Below, piece after piece: positions 44,755 through 54,823 of a stretch of DNA of 64,000 bases. Source of the DNA: Gambelia wislizenii (taxonomy: Eukaryota; Chordata; Lepidosauria; Squamata; Crotaphytidae); the NCBI GenBank assembly GCA_030847615.1, contig JAUMIR010000005.1, forward strand, positions 209,544,645-209,608,644, written 5' to 3'. Below the pieces are notes generated by a model that saw nothing but the letters and a program-made list of their open reading frames with translations, ran no database searches and was not told the DNA's origin. The position numbers and the translations under genes are program-made. Each line of letters opens with the position of its first letter. The first letter of the stretch is position 1.

Positions 44755-45223
44755 TCAAGACTGTCTCTGCACAGCTGCTTTAACATGCGTTCAGTTTTGG
44801 AAAATTTCCTTAGAAAGATCTGGAAGTTTAATAAAGCTGCATCTTCCTCAAACAATCCTTTAGTTCCCAAACCTTTGCCTTCAGGCTAGTGGCGGGGGGA
44901 GAACAGCAAGGCTGGGAAATAAAGAAACATGAGATCTCAGGAGATTTTTTCTAGCTTCTGTTTCTGATTGAATCAGCATCCCAGCAAGGACAAACGGAGG
45001 TCCTTGCAATGTCTTGCATAGTTCTTTCCACTATATACCAAAAGCAGATGCATAGTAACACCTCTCCCCAGATGGAAACAGTGTATGAAAAAAATCTAAT
45101 CTAGCAGGAAATACCTGGTGGAAGGAAGGGTCACAGTGGTAGACTCTGATTTCAAACATAACATGTATCCATCATTATTTATTGTTCCTAGCATTTGGTC
45201 ACAATCTAGGTGCTTTATTAATC
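44755..45223. other. No recognisable gene or repeat
   Basis: Spacer sequence before the right arm of the inverted duplication. Confidence 0.45.
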
Positions 45224-45682
45224 CTCCAGACAACATCTGTGCTCAGTTCCCAGTTCAACCATGGCATGTAGTAGGGAGCCTTCAGCAAACAGTTGCTATT
45301 CAGAAACACTTTTGTAATTTTTAAAAAAGTTTAGTGGCACCTTAAGGCTACCAACCTTTATTCAGCAGAAGCATTTGAGGATTGCAGCTCCCTTCATCAA
45401 ATAGATTCTGTAATAATAATTTTTAAAATCCATTCCACGTGATGTTCTGAGAAATTCTGATCTCTTGAGAACCTCAAATACTCAGGTTGAACTGGATTTT
45501 GGACCCAGCTATAGGTTCAGGACTCTGCTCACTGAGGCCTTTTCTAGATGGGCTATTTACCCCATCTTGGCCCTGTCTTTCAGCCCTGCAGTCCTAATGA
45601 TGCAGGGCTTTTGCCCCATTTTGCCCCAGGACAGGCCTCACAACACCCAGGGCAAAGATGGGGGCTATGATGGAGAAAAGCC
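45224..45682 (-). repeat. Right arm of the ~458-bp inverted duplication
   Basis: Mirror of 43249-43706. It carries only the end of MITE G, and stops at 45682 at a short microhomology (TTTCCCAA/GGC) with the adjoining L2 3' sequence. Frames at 45465-45764 (+) and 42947-43465 (-) start with the same 70-odd residues because of the duplication. Confidence 0.9.
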
Positions 45683-45757
45683 TTGGGAAACACCCCCCCC
45701 CTCTTTCAGGAGAGTCCCCACAGCCTCCTTTGTTAACAGAATTGAATATCGCTGGGA

Positions 45758-48128
45758 ATCATAGAATCATAGAATCATAGAATTGCAGAGTTGGAAGAGA
45801 CCACGAGGGCCATCCAGTCCAACCCCCTGCCACGCAGGAAATCACAATCAAAGCATCCCCGACAGATGGCCATCCAGCCTCTGTTTAAAGACCTCCAAGG
45901 AAGGAGACCCCACCACGCTCCGAGGGAGTGTGTTCCACTGCCGAACAGCTCTGACTGTCAAAAAGTTCCTCCTCATGTTGAGGTGGAATCTCTGTTCCTG
46001 GAGCTTGCACCCATTGCTCCGTGTTCCAGTCTCTGGAGCAGCAGAAAACAAGCCTGCTCCATCCTCAGCGTGACATCCCTTCAAATACTTAAACAGGGCT
46101 ATCATATCGCCTCTAAACCGTCTTTTTTCCAGGCTAAACATACCCAGCTCCCTAAGTCTCTCCTCATAAGGCATCGTTTCCAGACCTTTCACCATTTTAG
46201 TTGCCCTTCTCTGGACACGCTCCAATTTGTCAATATCCTTTCTGAATTGTGGTGCCCAGAACTGGACACAGTATTCTAAGTGAGGTCTGACCAAGGCAGA
46301 ATAGAGTGGCACTATTACTTCCCTTGATCTAGACACTATACTTCTATTGATACAGCCCAAAATTGCATTGGCCTTTTTAGCTGCCGCATCACACTGTTGG
46401 CTCATGTTCAACTTATGGTCTACTAGGACTCCTAGATCCCTTTCGCACATAGTCTCATTCAGCCAGGTCTCTCCCATCCTATATTTATGCATTTCATTTT
46501 TCCGCCCTAAATGCAGTACTTTACATTTCTCCGTATTGAATTTCATTTTGTTAGCTTTGGCCCAGCTCTCCAGTCTATCCAGGTCATTCTGAATTTTGAT
46601 CCTGTCCTCTAGGGTATTAGCTACTCCTCCCAATTTGGTGTCATCTGCAAATTTGATAAGTATGCCCCTAGTTCCCTCATCTAAGTCATTGATAAAGATG
46701 TTGAATAGCACTGGGCCCAGGACAGAACCCTGTGGCACCCCACTGGTCACATCTTTCCAAGACGAAGAGGAGCCACTGCTGAGCACCCTTTGGGTTCGGC
46801 CGGTCAACCAATTACAAATCCATTGAACAGTTAACTTGTCTAGCCCACATTCTACAAGCTTGTTTGCAAGAATGTCATGGGGAACCTTGTCAAAGGCCTT
46901 ACTGAAATCAAGGTATGCAATGTCCACAGCATTCCCTTCATCTACCAAGCTGGTAACTTTATCAAAAAAAGAGATCAGATTAGTCTGGCATGACTTGTTT
47001 CTCTGAAACCCATGCTGACTTTTTGTGATTATGGCATTGCCTTCTAAATGTTCACAGACTCTCTGTTTAATGATCTGTTCTAGAATCTTCCCTGGTATTG
47101 ATGTCAGACTAACTGGACGATAGTTGTTGGGATCCTCTTTTTTCCCCTTTTTGAAGATGGGAACAACGTTTGCCCTCCTCCAGTCTGCTGGGACTTCTCC
47201 TGTTCTCCAGGAGTTCTCAAATATTATTGCCAATGGCTCTGAGATTATATTTGCCAGCTCTTTTAATACTCTTGGATGTAGTTCATCTGGTCCTGGAGAT
47301 TTAAATTCATTTAGATTAAGAAGGTATTCCTGTACCACCTCTTTACTTATTTTCAGCTGGATTTCCCCTATTGTGTCCTCTGTTCCATTTTCCTCAGGTT
47401 GGTCCTCCTTTTCCTTTTCTGAAAACACTGAGGCAAAGAAGGTGTTGAGTAATTCTGCCTTTTCTCTGTCCCCTGTTAGCATTTTGCCATCTTCTCCACG
47501 TAGTGGCCCTATCATTTCCTGCTTCCTCCTTTTGCTGCGGACATACCCAAAAAAACCCTTTTTATTGTTCTTAACCTCCCTAGCAAGCCTGAGCTCATTC
47601 TGCACTTTAGCTTTTCTGACTTTACTCCTACACGTGTTCGCTATCTGTTTGAATTCTTCTTTGGTGATTTCCTCCCTTTTCCATTTCCTATACATGTTCC
47701 GTTTAAAACTTAGCTCCATTGAAAGTTCTTTAGTCATCCATCGTGGTTTCTTGAGACACCTCCCATTTTTCTTCCTCAATGGTACTGTTTGAAATTGTGC
47801 CTTCAGTATCTCCCTTTTGAGAAAGTCAAAACCGTCTTGAGGTCCCTTCTCTTTTAGTATTCTTGACCATGGGATCATCCCCAGTATTTCCCTGAGTTTA
47901 TTGAAATCAGCTCTCCTAAAGTCAAGAATGCGTGTCTGACTATGCCTGGCTTCTCCTTTCCATTGTATAACAAACTCCAGGAGAACATGATCACTCTCAC
48001 CTAAGGATCCCACCACTTGCACCCCATTAACCAGGTCGTCTCTGTTGGTTAGGATCAGATCTAAAATAGCTGACCCCCTTGTTGCCTCTTCCACCTTTTG
48101 GACCATGAAATTGTCTTCCAGGCATGTA
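45758..48128 (-). mobile_element. CR1 LINE, 5'-truncated, long intact ORF
   Basis: 3' end is the CR1 terminal repeat (plus strand atcatagaatcatagaatc). The 5' end is at about 48128 inside the endonuclease domain. The empty site on the opposite L2 copy shows at most 1-2 bp of duplication, as expected for CR1, which leaves little or no TSD. Confidence 0.92.
45848..48106 (-). CDS. CR1 ORF2 protein, N-truncated (endonuclease tail, RT, C-terminal domain)
   Basis: A 752-codon uninterrupted frame that also reads through to the element's 5' junction (CLEDNF upstream of the first Met). Residues about 10-45 are the end of the APE endonuclease (TRGSAILDLILTNRDDLV, then GESDHVLLEF with the catalytic SDH). 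RT spans about 250-550: ADWRRANVVPIFKKGKKEDP, NYRPVSLTSIPGKILEQII, KSQHGFQRNKSCQTNL, YLDFSKAFDKVPHD, SGVPQGSVLGPVLFNIFIND, catalytic FADDTKLGG near 482-490. The C-terminal domain ends SLEVFKQRLDGHL. Most of the endonuclease and ORF1 are missing, so it cannot retrotranspose autonomously. The first Met is only the first ATG, not a real start. Confidence 0.93.
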   Translation of the reverse strand: MVQKVEEATRGSAILDLILTNRDDLVNGVQVVGSLGESDHVLLEFVIQWKGEARHSQTRILDFRRADFNKLREILGMIPWSRILKEKGPQDGFDFLKREILKAQFQTVPLRKKNGRCLKKPRWMTKELSMELSFKRNMYRKWKREEITKEEFKQIANTCRSKVRKAKVQNELRLAREVKNNKKGFFGYVRSKRRKQEMIGPLRGEDGKMLTGDREKAELLNTFFASVFSEKEKEDQPEENGTEDTIGEIQLKISKEVVQEYLLNLNEFKSPGPDELHPRVLKELANIISEPLAIIFENSWRTGEVPADWRRANVVPIFKKGKKEDPNNYRPVSLTSIPGKILEQIIKQRVCEHLEGNAIITKSQHGFQRNKSCQTNLISFFDKVTSLVDEGNAVDIAYLDFSKAFDKVPHDILANKLVECGLDKLTVQWICNWLTGRTQRVLSSGSSSSWKDVTSGVPQGSVLGPVLFNIFINDLDEGTRGILIKFADDTKLGGVANTLEDRIKIQNDLDRLESWAKANKMKFNTEKCKVLHLGRKNEMHKYRMGETWLNETMCERDLGVLVDHKLNMSQQCDAAAKKANAILGCINRSIVSRSREVIVPLYSALVRPHLEYCVQFWAPQFRKDIDKLERVQRRATKMVKGLETMPYEERLRELGMFSLEKRRFRGDMIALFKYLKGCHAEDGAGLFSAAPETGTRSNGCKLQEQRFHLNMRRNFLTVRAVRQWNTLPRSVVGSPSLEVFKQRLDGHLSGML

Positions 48129-48303
48129 AGGATCTACTGTTGTTGTTAAATGTGTGTATGTGTTTTATTAAGTGTTTTAATTGTTGTTTTAATTTGTAAT
48201 TTGATTTAATAACTTTTTAAGGGGGGAGGGGAGTATACTGTTTTCCTTTGTATGGTGTTTTAATGTTGTTAACTGCCCTGATTAGGTTACCAAACGGAGG
48301 TAT

Positions 48304-48345
<42 letters not shown>

Positions 48346-48346
<1 letters not shown>

Positions 48347-48570
48347 TGGTCCAAGATACACCAGCTCCCCACTGGTATATCCTGCCTGTGGATCAGGCCC
48401 ATTCCTCTGCCGTTACCTGCATGGAATGGAAAAAAGTCCAGGTGGGCATGCCAGCCTGTCACTGCAGCAGCTGCTGCTGCCATCTCCCTCATTCTGTCTG
48501 AAGCAAGGAAGCCAGCCTGCAACATGTGACCAAAGCTCCCTGCATGTGACCATACTTGGCCACATGCTGG
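48346..48570. repeat. DNA-transposon family G, copy 5 (partial)
   Basis: 'caccagctccccactggtat', 'ggatcaggcccattcctctg', 'catgtgaccatacttggcca' match family G. Its left terminus is replaced by the L2 (AAT)n tail. Confidence 0.65.
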
Positions 48571-48967
48571 TGGTAGGGTTGCCATAATTCGCTGCCACAA
48601 AACCTGGAGAAAAGTGTCCACATTCTGACTGGGGAGGAAAAGGATGGCTCTCTCCTCTCCCCCCACAGAAGCCTTCCCGCTGCCACTACTGGGACCAGGG
48701 AGGGGGAAGATAGTTCTTTCCTTCCTCCCTCCCCTGTGGAAATCTTCCTGCCACCACTGCTGGGACCGGGGAGAGGGAGGGTGGCTCTCTCCTCCTCTTT
48801 GGAGGCTTTGCATGCAAGCCAGAGGCAGGTGGCTTGACTCTGCTGCAGCGGATTGGTCAGATGGGCTAGGAGGCCAGACTCACCACACAACTCTCCACTA
48901 CTGGCCTTCTTTCCTTTCTTGCCTTCACTGCACTCTCCTGCCTTCTGGGCTCTGGGTCTAGCACACC
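48571..48967. repeat. Short G/A-rich tandem units (~80 bp) and unique sequence
   Basis: 'ccactactgggaccagggag' (about 48683) and 'accactgctgggaccgggga' (about 48753) head two to three similar units. The rest is unrecognised. Confidence 0.5.
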
Positions 48968-49191
48968 TGTTAACAACATTAAAACACCATACAAAGTAAA
49001 ACAGTATACTCCCCTCCCTCCTTAAAAAGTTATTAAATCAAATTACAAATTAAAACAACAATTAAAACACTTAATAAAACACATACACACATTTAACAAC
49101 AACAGTAGATCCCCAGCGATATTCAATTCTGTTAACAAAGGAGGCTGTGGGGACTCTCCTGAAAGAGGGGGGTTCCCGAGGCCATGATAAT

Positions 49192-52100
49192 CTATTCTGG
49201 AAAGGCCTGCCAGAAGAGATCTGTCTTGACAGCCTTTTTGAAGCTGTCCAAAGATGTCAATTGATGGATCTCATCCGGCAGGCTGTTCCATAGTCTGGGG
49301 GCGACAACAGAAAAAGCCCTCTGGGAGGTATCCGAGAGCCTTGACTTCTGAGGCTGCCGCAAATTTCTCCCAGAGGACCGGAGTGCGCGGAGAGGATTAT
49401 AGGGGAGGAGATGGTCCCTGAGATAGCTTGGACCCAAGCCACTTAAGGCTTTAAAGGTGATAACCAACACCTTGTACTGGGCCCAGAAACCAACAGGCAG
49501 CCAGTGGATGGACCTCAAAACCAGAGTGATGTGGTCCCTCCTAGATGTTCCTGAAACAAGCCTGGCTGCCATATTTTGTACTAACTGTAGTTTCTGAACC
49601 AAGCACAAGGGTAGCACCATGTAGAGCGCATTACAGAAATCTAGGTGTGAAGTTACCAGCGTATGAACAACAGTCTTGAGGTCCCTTGCTTCCAGAAAAG
49701 GGCGTAGCTGGAGTATCAGCCGAAGTTGATAACAGGCACTCCTGACTGTCATATTTACCTGATTTATCATCAGGGGTGACGAGTCAAGGAGCACCCCCAG
49801 ACTGCGAATACAGTCACTGGAGGAGAGTGTGAGCCCATCCAGGACTGGAGATTGCAACCCAATTCTTGGTTTTGGGGCTGCTACCGTGAGCACCTCCGTC
49901 TTGTCTGGATTCAGTTTCAATCTGTTTTTTCTCATCCAGCCCATTACTACCCAAATACATTCATTGAGAGAAAAGATGTCATTGGAATTCGAGGCCGATG
50001 AACAAGATATGGAGAAATAGATCTGAGTGTCATCAGCATACTGATAACACCCAGCTCCAAAACTCCGAATAATCTCACCCTTCATAACTCCGAATAATCT
50101 CACCGCGGCTTCATATAGATGTTAAATAACATCGGGGACAAGATAGTTCCCTGTGGAACTCCCCAGGTGAGCTCTCTTTTGCTCAAACAACTGTCCCCAA
50201 GCAGCACCCTCTGGGACCTGCCCGAGAGGAAGGACCAGAACCACTGCAATGCAATGCCCCCGATACCTAACCCCTTCAGGCTGTCCAAGAGGATGCCATG
50301 ATCTATTGTGTCAAAAGCCGCTGAGAGGTCTAAGAGCACCAACAGGGTCACACTACCCCTGTCAATGCTCAGACGCAGATCGTCGGTCAAGACAACCATG
50401 GCAGTCTCTACTCCAAAGCCTGTCCTGAAGCCGGTTTGAAATGGGTCTAGATAATTGGTTTCATCCAAGACAGCTTGGAGTTGAAGAGCAACTGTCCTCT
50501 CAGTCACCTTGCTCAGAAATGGCAATAAAGAAACAGGCCTGTAGTTACTCATATCCAGGGGGTCCAGGGAAGGTTTTTTCAGAAGCGGCCTAACAGCCGC
50601 TTCCTTCAGACAAGATGGAACATGTCCTTCCCTGAAGGATGAATTGACGATATCCACGAGGAATCTCCTCAATGCTTCTCCCCCCCCCAGACGGCCAGCC
50701 ACGATGGGCAAGTTGTTTTCCTCACCCTACCAAGCAGCTTGTCCACGTCCTCGGTACTCACAGATTGGAGCCGATCCAGAATAACTTCATCAACAGAGTC
50801 ACTGGACACCTCTCCTATGGTTTCTGTTAAAATATTGGCGTCTAAGTCAGCTCTTATCTGAGAGATTTTATCTGTGAAAAGTTGTTAAATGCGTCACAGC
50901 ACGCCGTTGTCGGGTGAAGTAAGGAATTAGGTACAGGGGGTATCTGTGTCAGCTCCCTCACCACCCGAAACAGCTCTGCTGGACGGGACTCTGCAGACGC
51001 AATATGTGCAGAGGAGAAAGATCTCTGCGCTACATGTATTGCCTCCTGATAGGACCAAAGAAAGTTCCTATGGCAAGTTCTGTCAGATAAGAGTTGAGTT
51101 TTCCTCCACATGCGCTCTAGTCATTGTCCAAACCACTTCATTCTCCTAAGCTCTGGTGTGTACCATGGCTTACAGTTTGAAGCAGATTGGCAAGGATGCT
51201 TGGGAGCGATCATGTCAATAGCCCTGGTGAGATCGGTGTTCCAAATATTGACCAGGGCATTGACAGGGTCACCGGCATTCCCAACCATTAAACCCTCTAA
51301 GGCTTTCTGGAATCCTATTGGCTCCATTAGCCTTCGAGGGCGGGCCAATCTAATGGGTCCACCACCCCCGGTGGGGCGGATACAGACTCTAAGTTCTTTC
51401 TTGACCAGGAAATGATCCGACCATGACAATGCGGAGGTACTTACAACCTCCGCCCATGGATATTCCAGTTCCATACTGAAGACCGCATCGGGTGTATGAC
51501 CTGCACAATGTGTGGGCCTGACAACCAATTGGGATAGGCCCATGTTTGTCATGGTCTCCCTGAACTCCCGAGCCGCGCATGTTAGACTGGTCTTGAGCGG
51601 AATGTTGAAGTATCCCAAAACTAAAAGTCTGGGAGACTCCAACAACAGCTCCAAGACCAGCTGTGTCAGCTTGGTCAGGGAGTCTGCTAGACAATGGGGT
51701 GGATGGTAGACTAGCAGAATCCCCAAACTATCCCTGGTCCTCAGGCTAAGATGCATATACTCAAAGTGGACTGTGTTCCGGACAGGTATCCTGGTCAAGA
51801 TCAGGTTGTTCTTATGAACCAGAGCAACTCCGCCCCCCCCCCCCCCGCCCACTTCCCCTCACCTGCTCACTGACAGAGTACCTGGCTGGGAGGGCCTGCG
51901 CCCAGGTAACTGCACTATCCTCTCCTAGCCAGGTCTCTGTAAGCAAGCCAGGTTGGCATCCTCATCCATGAGGAGATCATGGATGATATGGGTCTTGTTC
52001 TTGATCAACCTGGCATTGCAGAGGAGCAGACTGAGGTTCTGTGGAATGGTTGGTCTGCTCTCCAAGCCATTCTGGGAAACAGAGGGAACTGAAGGTGGGA

Positions 52101-52392
52101 TAGCTTTCAAACAGCGATCCCGTCTTCTTTTGTAACATTTGTTCACTCTGTTCCAGCCGTGCCTCCCATTCCCCTGCACAACTCCTATAGCTGTCCCCAC
52201 CTCATTCCCAGCCTCAAGGGAAACAGTAAAGCTTAAAGCCACTGGGAAAAGGGGTATTTGGGGGATAAACCAACCCCAATCCCATAATCCAATTACTATA
52301 GCGGTCAGGTTATAAGAGACCGAATGGCTTGATAATACAAGTCTTTTGTCAACCCACATCAACAGCAGGTCCAGTATAACAATTTGCCCCAA
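49192..52392 (-). pseudogene. L2 ORF2: APE endonuclease plus RT, frameshifted
   Basis: Frames in order: 52392-51925 (NLSLLLCNARLIKNKTHIIH, start of endonuclease), 51852-51121 (LLVLGYFNIPL, SALSWSDHFLV with catalytic SDH, then YTPELRRMK linker), 51111-50854 linker, 50711-50100 (RPLLKKPSLDPLDMSNYRPV, LDLSAAFDTIDHGILL, WGVPQGTILSPMLFNIYM), 50103-49192 (CYQYADDTQIYFS catalytic site; ARLVSGTSRRDHITLVLRSI; HWLPVGFWAQYKVLVITFKA; GLGPSYLRDHL; NSLPDEIHQLTSLDSFKKAV). A 25-bp tandem duplication at 50061-50104 shifts the frame just before the YADD motif. A C run near 51835 breaks the endonuclease. This is the classical L2 clade. Confidence 0.92.
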
Positions 52393-52739
52393 ATCGCCAC
52401 CTTAGATATTTGCTGCCAGGGGTCCACAAACAGAGTTGCTGTGGTTGCTGGTGAGCTGGGAAGTGATGGCTCAGGCATGCTGGAAGGGCACCACCCACCT
52501 TCCCGGCCTCCGTTGCTCCTGCCGCTAGTGCTGGGCTTCAATCTTTAATTAAAAGGGACTTGGTGGAAGAGTCCCAGCCCAGCTCTCGCTGCTGGTGAAG
52601 AGGAGGTTTCTTGGGTGGGCTAAATACTCTGCCCAAACCTGGCAATCTCCACCTGGCTCCTGTGGCGTTTTTAGGTGGCAGGAGAGCTGGGTGGCTAGAT
52701 GGAAAAAGTCCCAGCCCAACTCTCTGCTCACCACTGGTT

Positions 52740-52995
52740 GGCTACTGCTGTTGCCAATGGTTGAACTGGAGCTGGCTTTAAGGGCTCTCTGGAAGCCAGG
52801 TGTTCTGAGGGAAGAGGAGGGGGGCCAAAGCACTCACTACCCAGCTCCCAGTTCCAAGCCAAGACTGTTGCTGTTGCCGATGGTCGGGCTAGAGACGGCT
52901 TTAAAGGCTCTCTGAAGGCCAGGTGTTCTGAGGGAGGAGGAGGGGGGTCCAAAGCACTCACTGCCCAACTCCCAGTTCCAGCCAAGGCTGCTGCC
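52740..52995 (-). repeat. Tandem 5' UTR monomers of the L2 element
   Basis: Two ~124-bp units at about 52745-52867 and 52868-52992 share 'ggctttaaaggctctctg', 'gccaggtgttctgaggga', 'aaagcactcactgcccaact', 'cccagttccagccaag'. Related shorter pieces ('agtcccagcccagctctc') occur at about 52570 and 52708. By analogy with monomer promoters of other LINEs they may be promoter units (inference). Confidence 0.75.
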
Positions 52996-53451
52996 CTTAG
53001 ACTTCAGCAGTCATCTCCTAAGGAATAGGGGCGTTGGGGTATGTGTTCTTTTCCTGAACTTTTGTAGGCTTCTGATGCTTTTTCCTTTCGTGTTAAATGG
53101 ATGATGGCAGTGCAGAAACTCCAGCTGGTACTGTGTCTGAAACAGTGATGTGTGTGTGTGTGTGTGTGTTGCAGTGCATGATAAAACTGTCATGCATGTC
53201 CACTAGAGGCACACAATGCATTTTGAATGAAATATTTCTGTTTTTTAAAATTGGGGTTTGGAGGTCCTCAGAGGCCACAAAAACAGCCTTGGGTCACATG
53301 TAACCCATGGCCTGTACTTTCTCAACTTCTGCTGTGAAAGAAAAGATCTGATATTTGGCTGGTGCATTTCAGTCCTACTAGGTGTGGGTCCCATAATTGT
53401 TCCTCTCCCTTTGCTGGTCAAACTGCTCATTATGTTAAATATGTAAATCCA

Positions 53452-53520
<69 letters not shown>

Positions 53521-53978
53521 TTTTGTTAATACCCTGCCCCCCAAATGAGCACAGATGTTTTTACTGAAGTACAAAGAGAGGTGAGGTTTAGTCCTTGTAT
53601 ACCCGGTATGATTGCCCTCCCCTCCCTCAACATGCACAGCAGATGGTGGCAGCTAAAAATAAAAAGTCTGCTTTGTAACTAGCCATGATTTTTAAAAGAA
53701 AAAAAAATAAAACAAAAACCTGTCACTATTAGTAACTAATTGCTGTGTGAGGAGACACTTTTTGGAGGAACTTGTTTCCATTGGGGATAGAAAGAGTCAA
53801 CCTCACATCCCCACACGTTGCAGTCCAGATCTACATAAGGGATCCACATATATTTTTATGAGAGGACATAGAGGACTTCATGTTATGGATGTACATTTGA
53901 ATCAGACAACACAGTATCTTTGGTTAGGGTTGGCTGTGGCACATGGCCACTGTATTTTAAATACAGGGCCAAGTCTAA
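52996..53978. other. No gene; (TG)n 53147-53169 and (TC)n 53453-53510
   Basis: Two microsatellites in otherwise unrecognised sequence. The (TC)n run gives an artefactual Arg-Glu repeat frame on the minus strand. Confidence 0.6.
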
Positions 53979-54541
53979 GGACTTTATCAGATGAGCCCCT
54001 TAAAAGTGTTCTTTTGCTGGCATAAAAAAATTCATTTCTATGCCAGCAAAAGAATGCCCCCCCTCACATTTACCTCTAATCCCAGCAAAGGCTTCCCCAG
54101 CAATGAAAGAGGTTCACTTCCTCCTTTGAAATTGCACGGATTATCATGAGACTTCATTGCATGGGAAATTCAAAAAACAAAAACAAAAATAAGAGAGAAA
54201 AACTTTTTAAAAGCACATATACACACTTAAAGGTCCCAAGTAACCTGGGGAGGGTCATAAACAGTGTGTCAGTTACCTGGATGTCACTATCTCACCTGGA
54301 AGTGCTTGCACTGGACCGGCAATTGACACTGCATTGACATAAGTACAATGGTGCGAGGTTTCACATGCCGGCTATGCTGGCACAAAAGCACCATGGGGGA
54401 ATCTGTTGATGGCTTCAATAAAAAAACTATGGGCTTTGGCAGGGACATAACCACGAAAGGGCAATATTGTCTGATATGCGCACTCTTTTGTGGTTATTTG
54501 TCATCATTATGATACCATATTTTATGCATCTGATAAAGTCC
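53979..54541. mobile_element. 563-bp Harbinger-like MITE, copy D
   Basis: Termini GGACTTTATCAGATG and CATCTGATAAAGTCC, TAA on both sides (53976-53978, 54542-54544). Hairpins TTCTTTTGCTGGCAT/ATGCCAGCAAAAGAA (about 54012-54055) and TGCCGGCTATGCTGGCA (about 54367). Confidence 0.9.
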
Positions 54542-54823
54542 TAAATCTTAGTGCCATAATTTAATCCTAAACTACCAAAATTTGGAAAGCCACTTTTTAA
54601 AAGGTTATGTACTTCATACTGTGAAGTATGGACTTTGTCCCTTTGCATGTATAGACATGTTGGAATTACTAGAGGGCTGTATGAGGTGCTCTGGCTGGCT
54701 GTATAGTCATGTTTACGTGTTGCTCTTATTAGAAAGGGTGCTGTTCATGAACTGGCTCTGCTGAATTGAAAGTATAACTTGAGGTGACTACTCCCTCCTT
54801 GGGACCCATAGGTGAAAAGAAGT

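Larger units (their letters stand above)
45683..48345 (+). mobile_element. L2 LINE 3' fragment split by a CR1
   Basis: 45683-45757 and 48129-48345 join into an L2 3' UTR ending in (AAT)n at about 48305-48343. The joined sequence is the near-identical reverse complement of 48970-49180, the 3' UTR of the minus-strand L2. The CR1 sits between 'atatcgctggg' and 'gatctactgttg', which are contiguous in the other copy. Confidence 0.88.
48968..52995 (-). mobile_element. Near-full-length L2 LINE (~4 kb), lacking its 3' terminus
   Basis: On the minus strand: 5' UTR with tandem monomers (52995-about 52540), a single ORF (about 52390-49192) with endonuclease and RT in several frames, then a 3' UTR that stops at 48968 without the last ~75 bp and (AAT)n seen in the plus-strand copy at 48345. 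Loss of the tail is unusual for target-primed insertion and fits a later rearrangement breakpoint. Confidence 0.85.

Noticed and set aside
47124..47792. 222-codon plus-strand ORF
   Set aside because: Antisense shadow of the CR1 ORF2 reading frame.
48217..48813. 198-codon minus-strand ORF
   Set aside because: Runs through L2 3' UTR, (AAT)n (an Ile run), a MITE and G/A-rich repeats. No domain.
53453..53510. RTE tail as source of this (TC)n
   Set aside because: No RTE 3' sequence adjoins the run, unlike 5998-6041.
53245..53637. 130-codon ORF with Arg-Glu repeat
   Set aside because: The repeat is the translation of a (TC)n microsatellite.
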